Of a stretch of 64,000 bases of DNA, positions 54,411 through 62,632 are shown one piece after another. A program made the translations under genes and the position numbers. Each line of letters starts with the position of its first letter. The first letter of the stretch is position 1. The notes under the pieces are model-generated. The model was not told the origin of the DNA. It did no database searches and saw only the letters and a program-made list of their open reading frames with translations. This DNA is from Vibrio cincinnatiensis DSM 19608 (GTDB lineage Bacteria; Pseudomonadota; Gammaproteobacteria; Enterobacterales; Vibrionaceae): positions 47,012-111,011 of the forward strand of contig NZ_FUXB01000014.1 in the NCBI RefSeq assembly GCF_900167345.1, written 5' to 3'.

Positions 54411-55394
54411 TTACTTCATCGCGTCTGAATTACTCAGGCTCCAAACATAGGCTGAAACCAATTGAACTTTATCTTCACCTAAAATATCGAGCCATGCGGG
54501 CATAACGCCGGAACGACCATACATGACGGTTTCAGTCACCTCAGCTCGAGAGCCACCAAATAACCAGTTTTGATCGGTTAAATCTGGAGCACCTACAGCA
54601 GGGTTACCTTTACCATCAGTGCCATGACATGCGGCACAGACAACAAAGCGAGTTTTTCCTGCTTCAGCTTCACGAGCATTGACAGAGCGTCCAGACAGGC
54701 TCAGTGTGTAACTAACGACTTCCTTAACGCCTTGCTCACCTAATGCCTCTTTCCAGCCAGGCATCTCACCAATTCTACCGTGGCGAATCGTTGTAATGAT
54801 TGCTTCAGGTTCTCCACCATATAGCCAAGCATTATCGGTGAGGTTAGGGAATCCTTTTTGGCCTCGCGCATCGGAACCATGACATTGTGAACAGTTCTGT
54901 AAAAATAACCGCTGTCCGACATTTAAGGCATCAGGATCATTTGCAATGTCTGGTAAAGAACGTAATTCATTTTTACCCTCTTGATAAGCTAGACGTTGAA
55001 AGGCTTTACCAAAATGTCTTTGAGCATCATCCAATTCCTTAGCATATTGTACCAACACACGATTTTCTTGTGCTTTAGCGATAGATGCTTGGGACTCACT
55101 CAAAGAGCGAACGGTTTGATCTGAACTTTGCCATCCAAGTAACCCTTTGAAATTACCTAAACCGGGATACAGTGCTAAGTAAATGGCAGCAAAAACAAAC
55201 GTTCCAATAAATAAATATGTCCACCACTTAGGCAGTGGGTTATTGATTTCTCGGATGCCATCATACTCATGGCCCATATCCTTGCCTTCTTCTATGCCCA
55301 TTTTGTCTTTTAAACACCAAATGAGCAGAGCAGCACAGCCAAGCAGTGTCCCTACAGTAATGACAATTATCCAAAGACTCCAAAATGTGGTCAT
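54411..55394 (-). CDS. ccoP: CcoP diheme cytochrome c subunit of cbb3 oxidase
   Basis: The 327-residue subunit brings electrons to CcoN. It has two N-terminal helices (around 3-26 and 57-80) and two heme c motifs, CSQCHGSDARG (about 168) and CAACHGTDGKG (about 254), each followed by distal Met regions. Its ATG overlaps the ccoQ stop by 4 bases. Confidence 0.95.
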   Translation of the reverse strand: MTTFWSLWIIVITVGTLLGCAALLIWCLKDKMGIEEGKDMGHEYDGIREINNPLPKWWTYLFIGTFVFAAIYLALYPGLGNFKGLLGWQSSDQTVRSLSESQASIAKAQENRVLVQYAKELDDAQRHFGKAFQRLAYQEGKNELRSLPDIANDPDALNVGQRLFLQNCSQCHGSDARGQKGFPNLTDNAWLYGGEPEAIITTIRHGRIGEMPGWKEALGEQGVKEVVSYTLSLSGRSVNAREAEAGKTRFVVCAACHGTDGKGNPAVGAPDLTDQNWLFGGSRAEVTETVMYGRSGVMPAWLDILGEDKVQLVSAYVWSLSNSDAMK

Positions 55395-55567
55395 TGCTTG
55401 GTCTCTCCTTGTTTAGTCGAGGAAGATGACTCTTCATCAGCAAAAATAAGGTTAGCGGCTTCTTCAAAACGAGCTTTGCGTTTTTTTCCATAAGCCCACC
55501 AAACCACGCCGATGAAAGACACAAACAGCACTATGGTCCAAATACTGTGAATCGTACCGATATCCAT
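55391..55567 (-). CDS. ccoQ: CcoQ small subunit of cbb3 oxidase
   Basis: A 58-residue frame lies exactly between ccoO and ccoP. It reads MDIGTIHSIWTIVLFVSFIG and then VVWWAYGKKRKARFEEAANL with an acidic tail. One membrane helix followed by a basic turn and E-E-A-A is the CcoQ pattern. An AGAGGAAA ribosome site precedes the ATG at 55567. CcoQ stabilises the complex. Confidence 0.92.
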   Translation of the reverse strand: MDIGTIHSIWTIVLFVSFIGVVWWAYGKKRKARFEEAANLIFADEESSSSTKQGETKQ

Positions 55568-55578
55568 AACGATTTCCT

Positions 55579-56199
55579 CTATTTCATTGCATGCCCAAGA
55601 GATTGAAGATAAGCGATGATGGCTTCCATCTCGGTTTTACCTTGGACCTCTTGTTGAGCATTAGCGATTTGTTCATCAGTATAAGGAACCCCAAAACGGT
55701 CTCTAAAGAGTGTCAGTTTCTTCGGAGTATAAGCACCATCTAGGATATTAACCGCCAACCATGGATAAGCAGGCATATTGGATTCAGGTACTAATTCACG
55801 AGGATTAATTAAGTGAATACGGTGCCACTCATCAGAGTAACGCCCTCCAACACGAGCAAGATCTGGCCCTGTTCGTTTTGAACCCCAGAGAAAGGGATGT
55901 TCCCAAACCCCTTCACCAGCTACCGAATAGTGACCATAACGCTCTGTTTCAGATCGAAAAGGGCGAATCATTTGACTATGGCACACATGACATCCTTCAC
56001 GAATATAGATATCACGACCTTCCATTTCTAATGCGGTATACGGCCTTAAATTATCAACAGGTTCGTTGGTTTGTTGTTGAAATATGAGAGGGGTAATTTC
56101 AACCAAAGCGCCCAAACTGATAGCAAATACAATTAAAATAGCCAGCAAGCCTACATTGCGTTCAACAATTTCATGGCGGTTTTTAGAGTTGTGACTCAT
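55579..56199 (-). CDS. ccoO: CcoO monoheme cytochrome c subunit of cbb3 oxidase
   Basis: The 206-residue subunit has an N-terminal membrane anchor ([20 protein letters not shown]), then [20 protein letters not shown] with the heme c motif (about 70) and [17 protein letters not shown]. It passes electrons from CcoP to CcoN. Standard length and order. Confidence 0.96.
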   Translation of the reverse strand: MSHNSKNRHEIVERNVGLLAILIVFAISLGALVEITPLIFQQQTNEPVDNLRPYTALEMEGRDIYIREGCHVCHSQMIRPFRSETERYGHYSVAGEGVWEHPFLWGSKRTGPDLARVGGRYSDEWHRIHLINPRELVPESNMPAYPWLAVNILDGAYTPKKLTLFRDRFGVPYTDEQIANAQQEVQGKTEMEAIIAYLQSLGHAMK

Positions 56200-56212
56200 T
56201 CTCTCAATCTCC

Positions 56213-57640
56213 TTATACCGGCTGAGGAATAGCTTTTAAGCTATCTTTTGGAGCGGCAATGGTTTTATAGGTGTTATAAGCCATAACAAACATACCTAAT
56301 AAGAAAATAAAACCACCGATAAAACGAACGGTATAGAAAGGGTAAGAGGCCTGAACCGATTCAACAAAGCTATAGGTAAGTGTGCCATCTGAGTTAACCG
56401 CTCGCCACATCAAACCTTGCATGACCCCAGAGATCCACATTGCTACGATATAGAGCACGGTTCCAATCGTCGCTAACCAGAAGTGCATATTGACCAAACC
56501 GACGGAATACATACGGTCTTGCCCAAACAGGCGAGGAATAAGGTGGTAGACCGAACCAATCGACACCATAGCAACCCATCCCAATGCGCCAGAATGAACA
56601 TGTCCTACTGTCCAATCAGTGTAGTGGGAAAGCGCATTGACCGTTTTAATTGACATCATTGGCCCTTCAAAAGTTGACATTCCATAGAATGAAAGTGAAA
56701 CAATTAAAAAGCGCAAAATAGGATCATAGCGTAATTTATGCCAAGCTCCGGATAACGTCATAATACCATTGATCATTCCTCCCCAAGAGGGAGCAAAAAG
56801 CACCAATGACATCACCATTCCCAGTGACTGAGTCCAGTCCGGCAGCGCAGTATAATGGAGATGGTGAGGACCAGCCCAAATGTATAAAGAAATCAAAGCC
56901 CAGAAGTGTACAATGGATAAACGGTAAGAATAGACAGGACGCTCAGCTTGCTTAGGGACAAAATAGTACATCATTCCTAGAAAACCGGCGGTTAATAAAA
57001 ATCCAACCGCATTATGCCCATACCACCACTGTACCATGGCATCAACCGCTCCTGAATAAATGCTGTATGACTTCATCATGGATACAGGAATGGCCATACT
57101 ATTTACTATGTGTAGAACAGCCACGGTGATAATGAAAGCACCAAAGAACCAGTTTGCGACATAAATATGTGATGTCTTACGCTTAACGATCGTTCCAAAA
57201 AAGACCACCGCATAAGCGACCCAGACGATAGCGATCAAGATATCGATAGGCCACTCTAATTCAGCATATTCCTTACTGGTGGTATACCCTAAAGGTAAGG
57301 AGATAGCGGCTGCAACAATAACTGCCTGCCATCCCCAAAAGGTAAAGGCCGCAAGTGGACCACCAAAAAGACGAGTTTGACAGGTGCGTTGCACCACATA
57401 ATAAGAGGTGGCGAATAGGGCACTAGTACCAAACGCGAAAATTACCGCATTCGTATGCAGAGGACGTAACCGGCTGTACGTCAACCACGGCGTATCAAAG
57501 TTGAGCTGTGGCCACACTAATTGAGCGGCTATCAAAACACCCACAGCCATACCGACAATACCCCATAAAATGGTGACTAGGGTAAATTGACGAACGACTG
57601 TATAGTTGTAGTTTTGTTCAAGCTGCTGTTCTTGGCTCAT
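56213..57640 (-). CDS. ccoN: CcoN catalytic subunit of cbb3 cytochrome oxidase
   Basis: CcoN reduces oxygen to water with very high affinity, using heme b, heme b3 and CuB. The protein has 12 helices, the low-spin heme His in [13 protein letters not shown], and [20 protein letters not shown] and [15 protein letters not shown] carrying the CuB and heme ligands. I start at the ATG at 57640, since GGAAG lies 7 bases upstream; an ATG two codons earlier sits too close. An FNR-like box lies upstream. Confidence 0.96.
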   Translation of the reverse strand: MSQEQQLEQNYNYTVVRQFTLVTILWGIVGMAVGVLIAAQLVWPQLNFDTPWLTYSRLRPLHTNAVIFAFGTSALFATSYYVVQRTCQTRLFGGPLAAFTFWGWQAVIVAAAISLPLGYTTSKEYAELEWPIDILIAIVWVAYAVVFFGTIVKRKTSHIYVANWFFGAFIITVAVLHIVNSMAIPVSMMKSYSIYSGAVDAMVQWWYGHNAVGFLLTAGFLGMMYYFVPKQAERPVYSYRLSIVHFWALISLYIWAGPHHLHYTALPDWTQSLGMVMSLVLFAPSWGGMINGIMTLSGAWHKLRYDPILRFLIVSLSFYGMSTFEGPMMSIKTVNALSHYTDWTVGHVHSGALGWVAMVSIGSVYHLIPRLFGQDRMYSVGLVNMHFWLATIGTVLYIVAMWISGVMQGLMWRAVNSDGTLTYSFVESVQASYPFYTVRFIGGFIFLLGMFVMAYNTYKTIAAPKDSLKAIPQPV

Positions 57641-57721
57641 TTGCATGCTTCCAATTTATAATTAACTACACTTTACTTCCAACACGACTCATGTCGTAAT
57701 GCCACCAAGTCCACAACAAAA

Positions 57722-57735
57722 TTAATGGTTATCAA
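57722..57735. promoter_or_regulatory. FNR-like box before ccoN
   Basis: TTAAT, GGTT, ATCAA matches the FNR consensus at 9 of 10 positions. It is 82-95 bases before the ccoN ATG, suitable for activation with a start near 57687. Low oxygen induction of cbb3 by FNR is established in other bacteria. Confidence 0.65.
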
Positions 57736-57896
57736 CACTTTAATAATAGTTGCTGACTTTATAAAAAAGTGGCATTTTCCGGACGTAACTATACTGCATT
57801 TAACAATTCAATGACAGAGTTGTAACCTTACTATTGTTCAGGGCTTGCTTTTTTATTTAAAAAGTTTGAAGTTTGTTACATGGAGAACATAAAACA

Positions 57897-58235
57897 ATGC
57901 CACCAGAAACACTTACAAAACACAGGTTTGCTCAAATAATCATCACCTTAGCTATTTTGGTTGCCGCTTTTACTTGGCGAACGTTAACGCATAGTGACGT
58001 TGTCACCATGCATTGTGTTGCTAACCCAACTTGTTCTTTAGATGTAAATGGAAAAACATTGACAGTAACAAAAGGAGACACAAACTATGATGGCTATCTC
58101 CTCTACCCTGTACATAATGAGTGGACAATAAAACCGGAAGGACAAAGAGTGGGAGATGGAAAAACAGTACTGATGAATAAAACCACACAAGAAATCACTA
58201 TCCTTGAGTTAGGCATCAAAATACGGATCTTATGA
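57897..58235 (+). CDS. Small single-span membrane protein, unknown
   Basis: The 112-residue protein has one N-terminal helix (AQIIITLAILVAAFTWRTLT) and an extracytoplasmic domain with CVANPTCSLDVNGKTLTVTKG, where the two Cys may form a disulfide. I do not recognise a family; vibrios keep a similar small gene beside ccoN. The ATG at 57897 follows ATGGAGAAC; an upstream TTG at 57873 is possible. It diverges from ccoN, so a link with respiration is possible but unshown. Confidence 0.6.
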   Translation: MPPETLTKHRFAQIIITLAILVAAFTWRTLTHSDVVTMHCVANPTCSLDVNGKTLTVTKGDTNYDGYLLYPVHNEWTIKPEGQRVGDGKTVLMNKTTQEITILELGIKIRIL

Positions 58236-58314
58236 TAAGAGATAAGTATAAAAATTATCATCTCAAGTGAAGATCATGTATAACAAGCAAAGAACTTTTT
58301 AAGCCCATTTACTG

Positions 58315-59502
58315 ATGCGATTAATTACCGCTTATTCTCACCAAATTATCCCCAAACAGGCGATCAACCATCTAAAAGAAGAGGTTAGTCAAGAAGGGCT
58401 ATCTAGCCTTATTTGCTACTATTCCGAAGAATATTCAAGCCATGAAATACAGTACGCCCTAACACAGGCTTTTCCAGGAATACCAATGATTGGTTGTTCA
58501 TCTTGTTTAGGGGTCATGACAGATAAAGGTTATCATCCTGGCCCAGTCATTGCTCTTATGGCTATTTATGACTCTTCGTTTAGTGCCTATGGTACAGGGC
58601 TGGTTGAGCTTGATGATTGCTGTGATTATAAAAAAGCGACCCAGAAGGCGATTCAACAAGCCTTGATTGCTTCCAATCGTGTCGGAGAGGTTCCAAGCCT
58701 CATCATTTTACATTCAACTCCTGGCAATGAAGAGCTTTTTATTGATGCTATTGATGAAACATTCGGCGCACAAGTCCCCATTATTGGAGGAAGTTCAGCC
58801 GATAATCATATCCAAGAAAAGTGGTCGATTATCACTCAAGAAGGGTGGAGTCAACATGGTATTGCTATGCAACTTTTCTTCCCTTCAAAGCCCCTAATTA
58901 CAGGGTTAAGTGCTGGATATTCACCCACTGAATTTGAGGGAGTTGTGACGAAAGCGGCCGGCCGTTGTATCGAGCAGATTGATGGAGAAAGAGCCGCTGA
59001 CATCTATAAAGAGTGGATAAGTGATCATTCTAGCCTACAAATTAATGATGAATACCTTTTCCAACACGTCACTCGTTTCCCTATAGGACGGATTGCTGGT
59101 TATGTTCACCAACAAGCCTATTATAAATTATCGCATCCGATACGAATGACAAAAAATGGAGGGCTTGAGCTATTTTCAACCATTCACCAAGGTGAAACGA
59201 TCACTTTAATGAGTGGTTCTAAAGATCAGCTGGTCAATCGAGCTTCAAAAGTTATCAAAGATGTAAATACGCAAAATTATCATGAATCACTTCTGCTTGG
59301 CGCTGTCATAATTTATTGTGCAGGGCCAATGCTACAATTAGGCCACGAAATATTGACCGTCTACCAACAATTGACTAAAGACATGCGAGGTCAACCTTTT
59401 ATCTGTCCTTTTACCTTTGGAGAACAGGGGCGTTTTGTAAGTGGTGAGAACGCACATGGCAACCTGATGATAGCCTCGGTTATTTTTTATGAATCAGAAT
59501 AA
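58315..59502 (+). CDS. FIST-domain sensor protein
   Basis: The 395-residue soluble protein has FIST N (about 25-215) and FIST C (about 220-360) domains. Marks are GCSSCLGVMTDKGYHPGPVIALMAI, PIIGGSSADN and the C-terminal PFICPFTFGEQG. FIST domains are proposed to bind small ligands such as amino acids or nitric oxide (the NosP group). It starts at ATG and lies 6 bases from the hybrid kinase, a pairing typical of NosP-kinase modules. The ligand is unknown. Confidence 0.87.
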   Translation: MRLITAYSHQIIPKQAINHLKEEVSQEGLSSLICYYSEEYSSHEIQYALTQAFPGIPMIGCSSCLGVMTDKGYHPGPVIALMAIYDSSFSAYGTGLVELDDCCDYKKATQKAIQQALIASNRVGEVPSLIILHSTPGNEELFIDAIDETFGAQVPIIGGSSADNHIQEKWSIITQEGWSQHGIAMQLFFPSKPLITGLSAGYSPTEFEGVVTKAAGRCIEQIDGERAADIYKEWISDHSSLQINDEYLFQHVTRFPIGRIAGYVHQQAYYKLSHPIRMTKNGGLELFSTIHQGETITLMSGSKDQLVNRASKVIKDVNTQNYHESLLLGAVIIYCAGPMLQLGHEILTVYQQLTKDMRGQPFICPFTFGEQGRFVSGENAHGNLMIASVIFYESE

Positions 59503-59508
59503 CGATCA

Positions 59509-61242
59509 ATGATGGAACAAGATAGAGTTGAACAGTTAAATGAAACGCTACTAGAGCTCGAACGAAGTAAAGAACGAGAACTTAGGCTAGCAGAAGAAAA
59601 CAAAGTCATATTAGCGGCCATTTCTGCGCTAAGCCATGCTGATAATAAGTATCAGATATTCGAAGAATTAAAAAACGTTCTTCACCGATACATTAAGTTT
59701 GATGATTTTGTTGTTATCTCTAAGCCCAAAGAAAACATCACCTTTGCTACTTTTCTTGCGTCAAACCAAGCTTTTCAAGAAAAAAACTGGTTGAATGGTG
59801 ATAAATTTCAACGGGTATTAGAAGGTGAATGCATTATTCTTTTTGAGCCAATTAAACTTGACGAGTTTCGTAGCCTTAATCCTTTTCTTAAAAATCAAAT
59901 AAAATCCGCACTATTTACTGGCATTCGCACCCAAACGAGTGATTCTATTTTACTACTCTTAGGCAATAGAAAAGGGCAGTTCAGTTTAGAAACAAAAGCG
60001 ACACTGCAACGTTTTCGTCCATTACTTGAACGAGCGATCAACGATATTGAGCATAAAGAAGAATTACAGCGCCTCGTTGAACTAAAAACACGAGAGTTAT
60101 TTGTCGCCCAACAGCAAGCAGAGCAGGCTAACCAAGCGAAATCTCAATTTTTAGCGATGATGAGCCATGAATTAAGAACCCCCCTCAATGCCGTTCTTGG
60201 TTTAATTGACATTCTACGTAAAGACTCTAATCGTTATCAGCAAGATTTACTTGAGCAAATGGAAGACTCTGCGGAACTTTTATTGGTGATAATTAATGAT
60301 ATTTTAGACTTAAGCCGTATAGAATCGGGGCACTTCAAGTTACACTGTCACTGGGTGCAGTTACATAAACGATTAATGCATGCTCTCGAATATCATCACA
60401 AAGCAGCAGAAAGCAAAGGTATTCGCTTTAATGTTCGCACCTCAATCTGTGATCACTATGAATATTGGGTGGATCCTGTCAGGCTCATACAAATTTTATT
60501 CAATATTATTGGTAATGCTATAAAGTTTACCCACATTGGTCGAGTTGACGTTTCATTGATCACCGCTCGAGATCAACTCCTGATTGAAGTGAAAGATACC
60601 GGAATTGGCATTGATAAGCATAGGCTTGAGCATCTGTTTTCACCTTTTATTCAGGCAGACAGTTCTATTACACGTATTTATGGTGGCACTGGGTTAGGGC
60701 TCGCAATAACAAAACATCTAGTTAAGCTAATGGGGGGGGAAATATCCGTACAAAGCATCCTTGGTGAAGGTAGTCATTTCACTATTTTATTACCCGTGCA
60801 ATCCCGTACTAGTTGCAACGAGAGTAAATCTTCTTCAGATGTCGTTCTGCACCAAAGAAACATGCCACAATTAACGGCTAAAAATATTCTTGTTGTAGAG
60901 GATACAAAAACGAATCAGGTAGTGATTCAGCTTATTCTATCACAAATGGGTTACAACGTAACTATTGCAGACCATGGATCTCAGGCGATAGAACTGATTA
61001 GAAATAACCGTTCCTTTGATCTGATTTTTATGGATATTTCAATGCCCATTATGGATGGAATACAAGCAACCAAACAATTAAGATCTAACAATATTCAGAC
61101 ACCTATCATTGCACTTACGGCTCATGCACTGCAAAGCGATCACCAAATATTTCTAGAGGCGGGTATGAATGATGTCATTTTAAAACCAATACGAAGCCAA
61201 GAATTACAGCGCCTGGCTCAGTTTTATCTACATCAGAACTGA
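59509..61242 (+). CDS. Soluble hybrid histidine kinase with receiver domain, partner of the FIST protein
   Basis: The 577-residue protein has a GAF-like region (about 35-185), a coiled coil, H-box FLAMMSHELRTPLNAVLG with H220, ATPase motifs DTGIGIDKHRL and GGTGLGLAITKHLVKLMGG, and a C-terminal receiver with D509 in FMDISMPIMDG. It has no membrane segment, so it takes its signal from the adjoining FIST protein in the cytoplasm. It has no output domain, so a downstream phosphotransfer protein is needed. The family next to V. cholerae dif has this layout. Confidence 0.92.
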   Translation: MMEQDRVEQLNETLLELERSKERELRLAEENKVILAAISALSHADNKYQIFEELKNVLHRYIKFDDFVVISKPKENITFATFLASNQAFQEKNWLNGDKFQRVLEGECIILFEPIKLDEFRSLNPFLKNQIKSALFTGIRTQTSDSILLLLGNRKGQFSLETKATLQRFRPLLERAINDIEHKEELQRLVELKTRELFVAQQQAEQANQAKSQFLAMMSHELRTPLNAVLGLIDILRKDSNRYQQDLLEQMEDSAELLLVIINDILDLSRIESGHFKLHCHWVQLHKRLMHALEYHHKAAESKGIRFNVRTSICDHYEYWVDPVRLIQILFNIIGNAIKFTHIGRVDVSLITARDQLLIEVKDTGIGIDKHRLEHLFSPFIQADSSITRIYGGTGLGLAITKHLVKLMGGEISVQSILGEGSHFTILLPVQSRTSCNESKSSSDVVLHQRNMPQLTAKNILVVEDTKTNQVVIQLILSQMGYNVTIADHGSQAIELIRNNRSFDLIFMDISMPIMDGIQATKQLRSNNIQTPIIALTAHALQSDHQIFLEAGMNDVILKPIRSQELQRLAQFYLHQN

Positions 61243-61269
61243 TGAGCGTTCACTTGAAGATGTTTTCCT

Positions 61270-61310
61270 AATTAGCTTAATTGGTCAGTGATGACACAAT
61301 TAAGCTAATT
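61270..61310. terminator. Long inverted repeat behind the hybrid kinase gene
   Basis: AATTAGCTTAATTG (61270-61283) and CAATTAAGCTAATT (61297-61310) are perfect 14-base arms with a 13-base loop. AT-rich and without a good T-run; it may end the kinase transcript or be an operator. Confidence 0.45.
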
Positions 61311-61399
61311 ATATACTTTATGGTAAATTGATTATGTTTAATCAAAGTATCGTAAAAGAGTAGCGTTTCCTATAAAAGCATACCTGTAATGGTTCCTGT

Positions 61400-61427
61400 A
61401 TTTAACATAACCTACATAATGCGCACT
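61400..61427 (-). other. dif recombination site (element/chromosome junction)
   Basis: Read on the minus strand, the 28 bases are AGTGCGCATTA (XerC arm), TGTAGG (centre) and TTATGTTAAAT (XerD arm). Both arms match the dif1 site of V. cholerae as I recall it, and the centre differs from TGTATG at one base. Dif is where XerC and XerD resolve chromosome dimers, and where CTX-like phages integrate. It marks the replication terminus. The single centre change may come from the phage side of the junction. Confidence 0.88.
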
Positions 61428-61433
61428 AATTCA

Positions 61434-61616
61434 CTAGAGTTTGGTTAGTAGTATCGGCTTTAAATGACTGGCGTAAGTTTCATTGCAAAAGTCACAACCA
61501 CACATTTGACCGCCGCATTCACAGAACTCGTCTTCATTATGCAACTCAGCGGTAAAAGGAACAATCGCGCTACAATCACCACAAATACAAAAACGAATCT
61601 CTTTAAGCTGGCTCAT
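61434..61616 (-). CDS. Cysteine-rich zinc-ribbon mini-protein next to dif
   Basis: The 60-residue protein has paired cysteines FCICGDCSA, FCECGGQMCGCDFC, which can bind one or two zinc ions. I start at the ATG at 61616 (AAAGGA 10 bases upstream) rather than the one at 61634. I do not recognise it. Its stop codon lies only 6 bases from the edge of the dif site, so the element ends immediately behind it. It could act as an antirepressor or regulator, in the place of rstC of the RS1 satellite, but that is a guess. Confidence 0.65.
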   Translation of the reverse strand: MSQLKEIRFCICGDCSAIVPFTAELHNEDEFCECGGQMCGCDFCNETYASHLKPILLTKL

Positions 61617-61633
61617 AAGAAAACGTCCTTTCA

Positions 61634-62176
61634 TTAATGCTTAAACGTCAGTTTTAAGCGAGAACGATAGTTAACAATATTAGCTACATGGGATGACGAA
61701 ATTTCAAATTTTTCGGCTATTTGACGGCATGTTAACCCCTCTTCAAAAAGCGTTCTAATCAACTCTACATCATCATCAGAAAGCTTAGCCATATGGGAGT
61801 TCTCTCCTGAATAACGATGTTTAAGATTCAGTTTTTTAGTTGCTCTATCAACCAAAGACGTCACAGAGACACCGAGATGAGCAGCCATTGTAGATAACGA
61901 TTTTTGACCATAGTAACGACGGATATAGAAATCTTCCTGACGATTATAATAATGGTACTTCGAAAAACAAAGGCGGCTCAATTTGCTACGAACGGCATCA
62001 TGTGAACGCCCCATTGCAATGGCAATTTCAGAAGATCTTAAGCCTTGCAAATAGAGCGATTTTAGCCGAGAAATATCGTCCTTAGTCCAAAGCCTATGAC
62101 CATTTTTTTTTGCTAAGTTTTGTCCTAGCTCTATTCTCTTATCGAGAGATATTTTGCAAAGATCATGAATAGACAT
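61634..62176 (-). CDS. Unrecognised protein with three predicted helix-turn-helix units
   Basis: The 180-residue basic protein appears built from three DNA-binding-like segments: residues 32-70 (TKDDISRLKSLYLQGLRSSE then IAIAMGRSHDAVRSKLSRL), 90-115 (STMAAHLGVSVTSLVDRATKKL) and 132-172 (DDVELIRTLFEEGLTCRQIA then EKFEISSSHVANIVN). The first and third resemble each other (D-x-x-x-I/L-x-x-L-[FY]-x-x-GL-x-x-x-x-IA), suggesting internal duplication. I know no family for it. It follows the ssDNA-binding gene in the same direction. Confidence 0.6.
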   Translation of the reverse strand: MSIHDLCKISLDKRIELGQNLAKKNGHRLWTKDDISRLKSLYLQGLRSSEIAIAMGRSHDAVRSKLSRLCFSKYHYYNRQEDFYIRRYYGQKSLSTMAAHLGVSVTSLVDRATKKLNLKHRYSGENSHMAKLSDDDVELIRTLFEEGLTCRQIAEKFEISSSHVANIVNYRSRLKLTFKH

Positions 62177-62247
62177 AATAAAGCCTGAATATAAAGAAAT
62201 AAGAAATGGCCATAGGCGACGTTGAAACCTAAAGCCACTAATAAACG

Positions 62248-62532
62248 TTAAATATCAGTAAGTTCTAATGGCTCAATCAACATACCGTAACGTTTCAACT
62301 CCAAAGCACCGTACTTATTAACAACAAAGCTAGAGGAATGTAATGTATAGAATCCTGCGACATACGGGGGTTGTCCTTCTTCAAGTTGTAGTTTCATTTC
62401 GACAGGGAACTTACCACCTAGATAGGCATAGGCTACTTGTTCATAGATAGTTCGAGCTGGCTTATCTTCTTTGGCTGGAAATGTGCGTATTTCAAACTTG
62501 ACATTTTCCGGAAAGATTTCGATTTTTAGCAT
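62248..62532 (-). CDS. Gene V-like single-stranded DNA-binding protein of a filamentous phage
   Basis: The 94-residue protein aligns by eye with M13 gene V protein: MLKIEIFPENVKFEIR at the start, YEQVAYAYLGGKFPVEMKLQ, and LEEGQPPYVAGFYTLHSSSF then VVNKYGALEL, matching the M13 stretch DEGQPAYAPGLYTVHLSSF. Such proteins coat phage ssDNA before secretion and regulate phage translation. Aromatic residues at the DNA-binding positions are kept. It follows the replication gene after a large hairpin. Confidence 0.82.
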   Translation of the reverse strand: MLKIEIFPENVKFEIRTFPAKEDKPARTIYEQVAYAYLGGKFPVEMKLQLEEGQPPYVAGFYTLHSSSFVVNKYGALELKRYGMLIEPLELTDI

Positions 62533-62577
62533 AATATTTCCTTGTTATTCAGTGAAATAGTTGAAATGCGAGAGGCT

Positions 62578-62632
62578 CTAGTGGCTATGTGTGCCTACCG
62601 CCTTGCAGGCAGCAAGCACACATAACCACTAG
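62578..62632. repeat. Large two-tier hairpin between the replication and ssDNA-binding genes
   Basis: Arms CTAGTGGCTATGTGTGC (62578-62594) and GCACACATAACCACTAG (62616-62632) pair at 16 of 17 positions, and the odd pair is a G-U wobble in the transcript. The 21-base loop contains GCCT (62600-62603) and AGGC (62607-62610). The right arm includes the stop codon of the replication gene. No T-run follows, so it is not an ordinary terminator. It may be an origin, packaging or attachment structure in phage ssDNA, or an mRNA stabiliser. Confidence 0.7.

Noticed and set aside
61270..61310. Second Xer site left of dif
   Set aside because: The 14-base inverted repeat does not contain XerC or XerD arm sequences.
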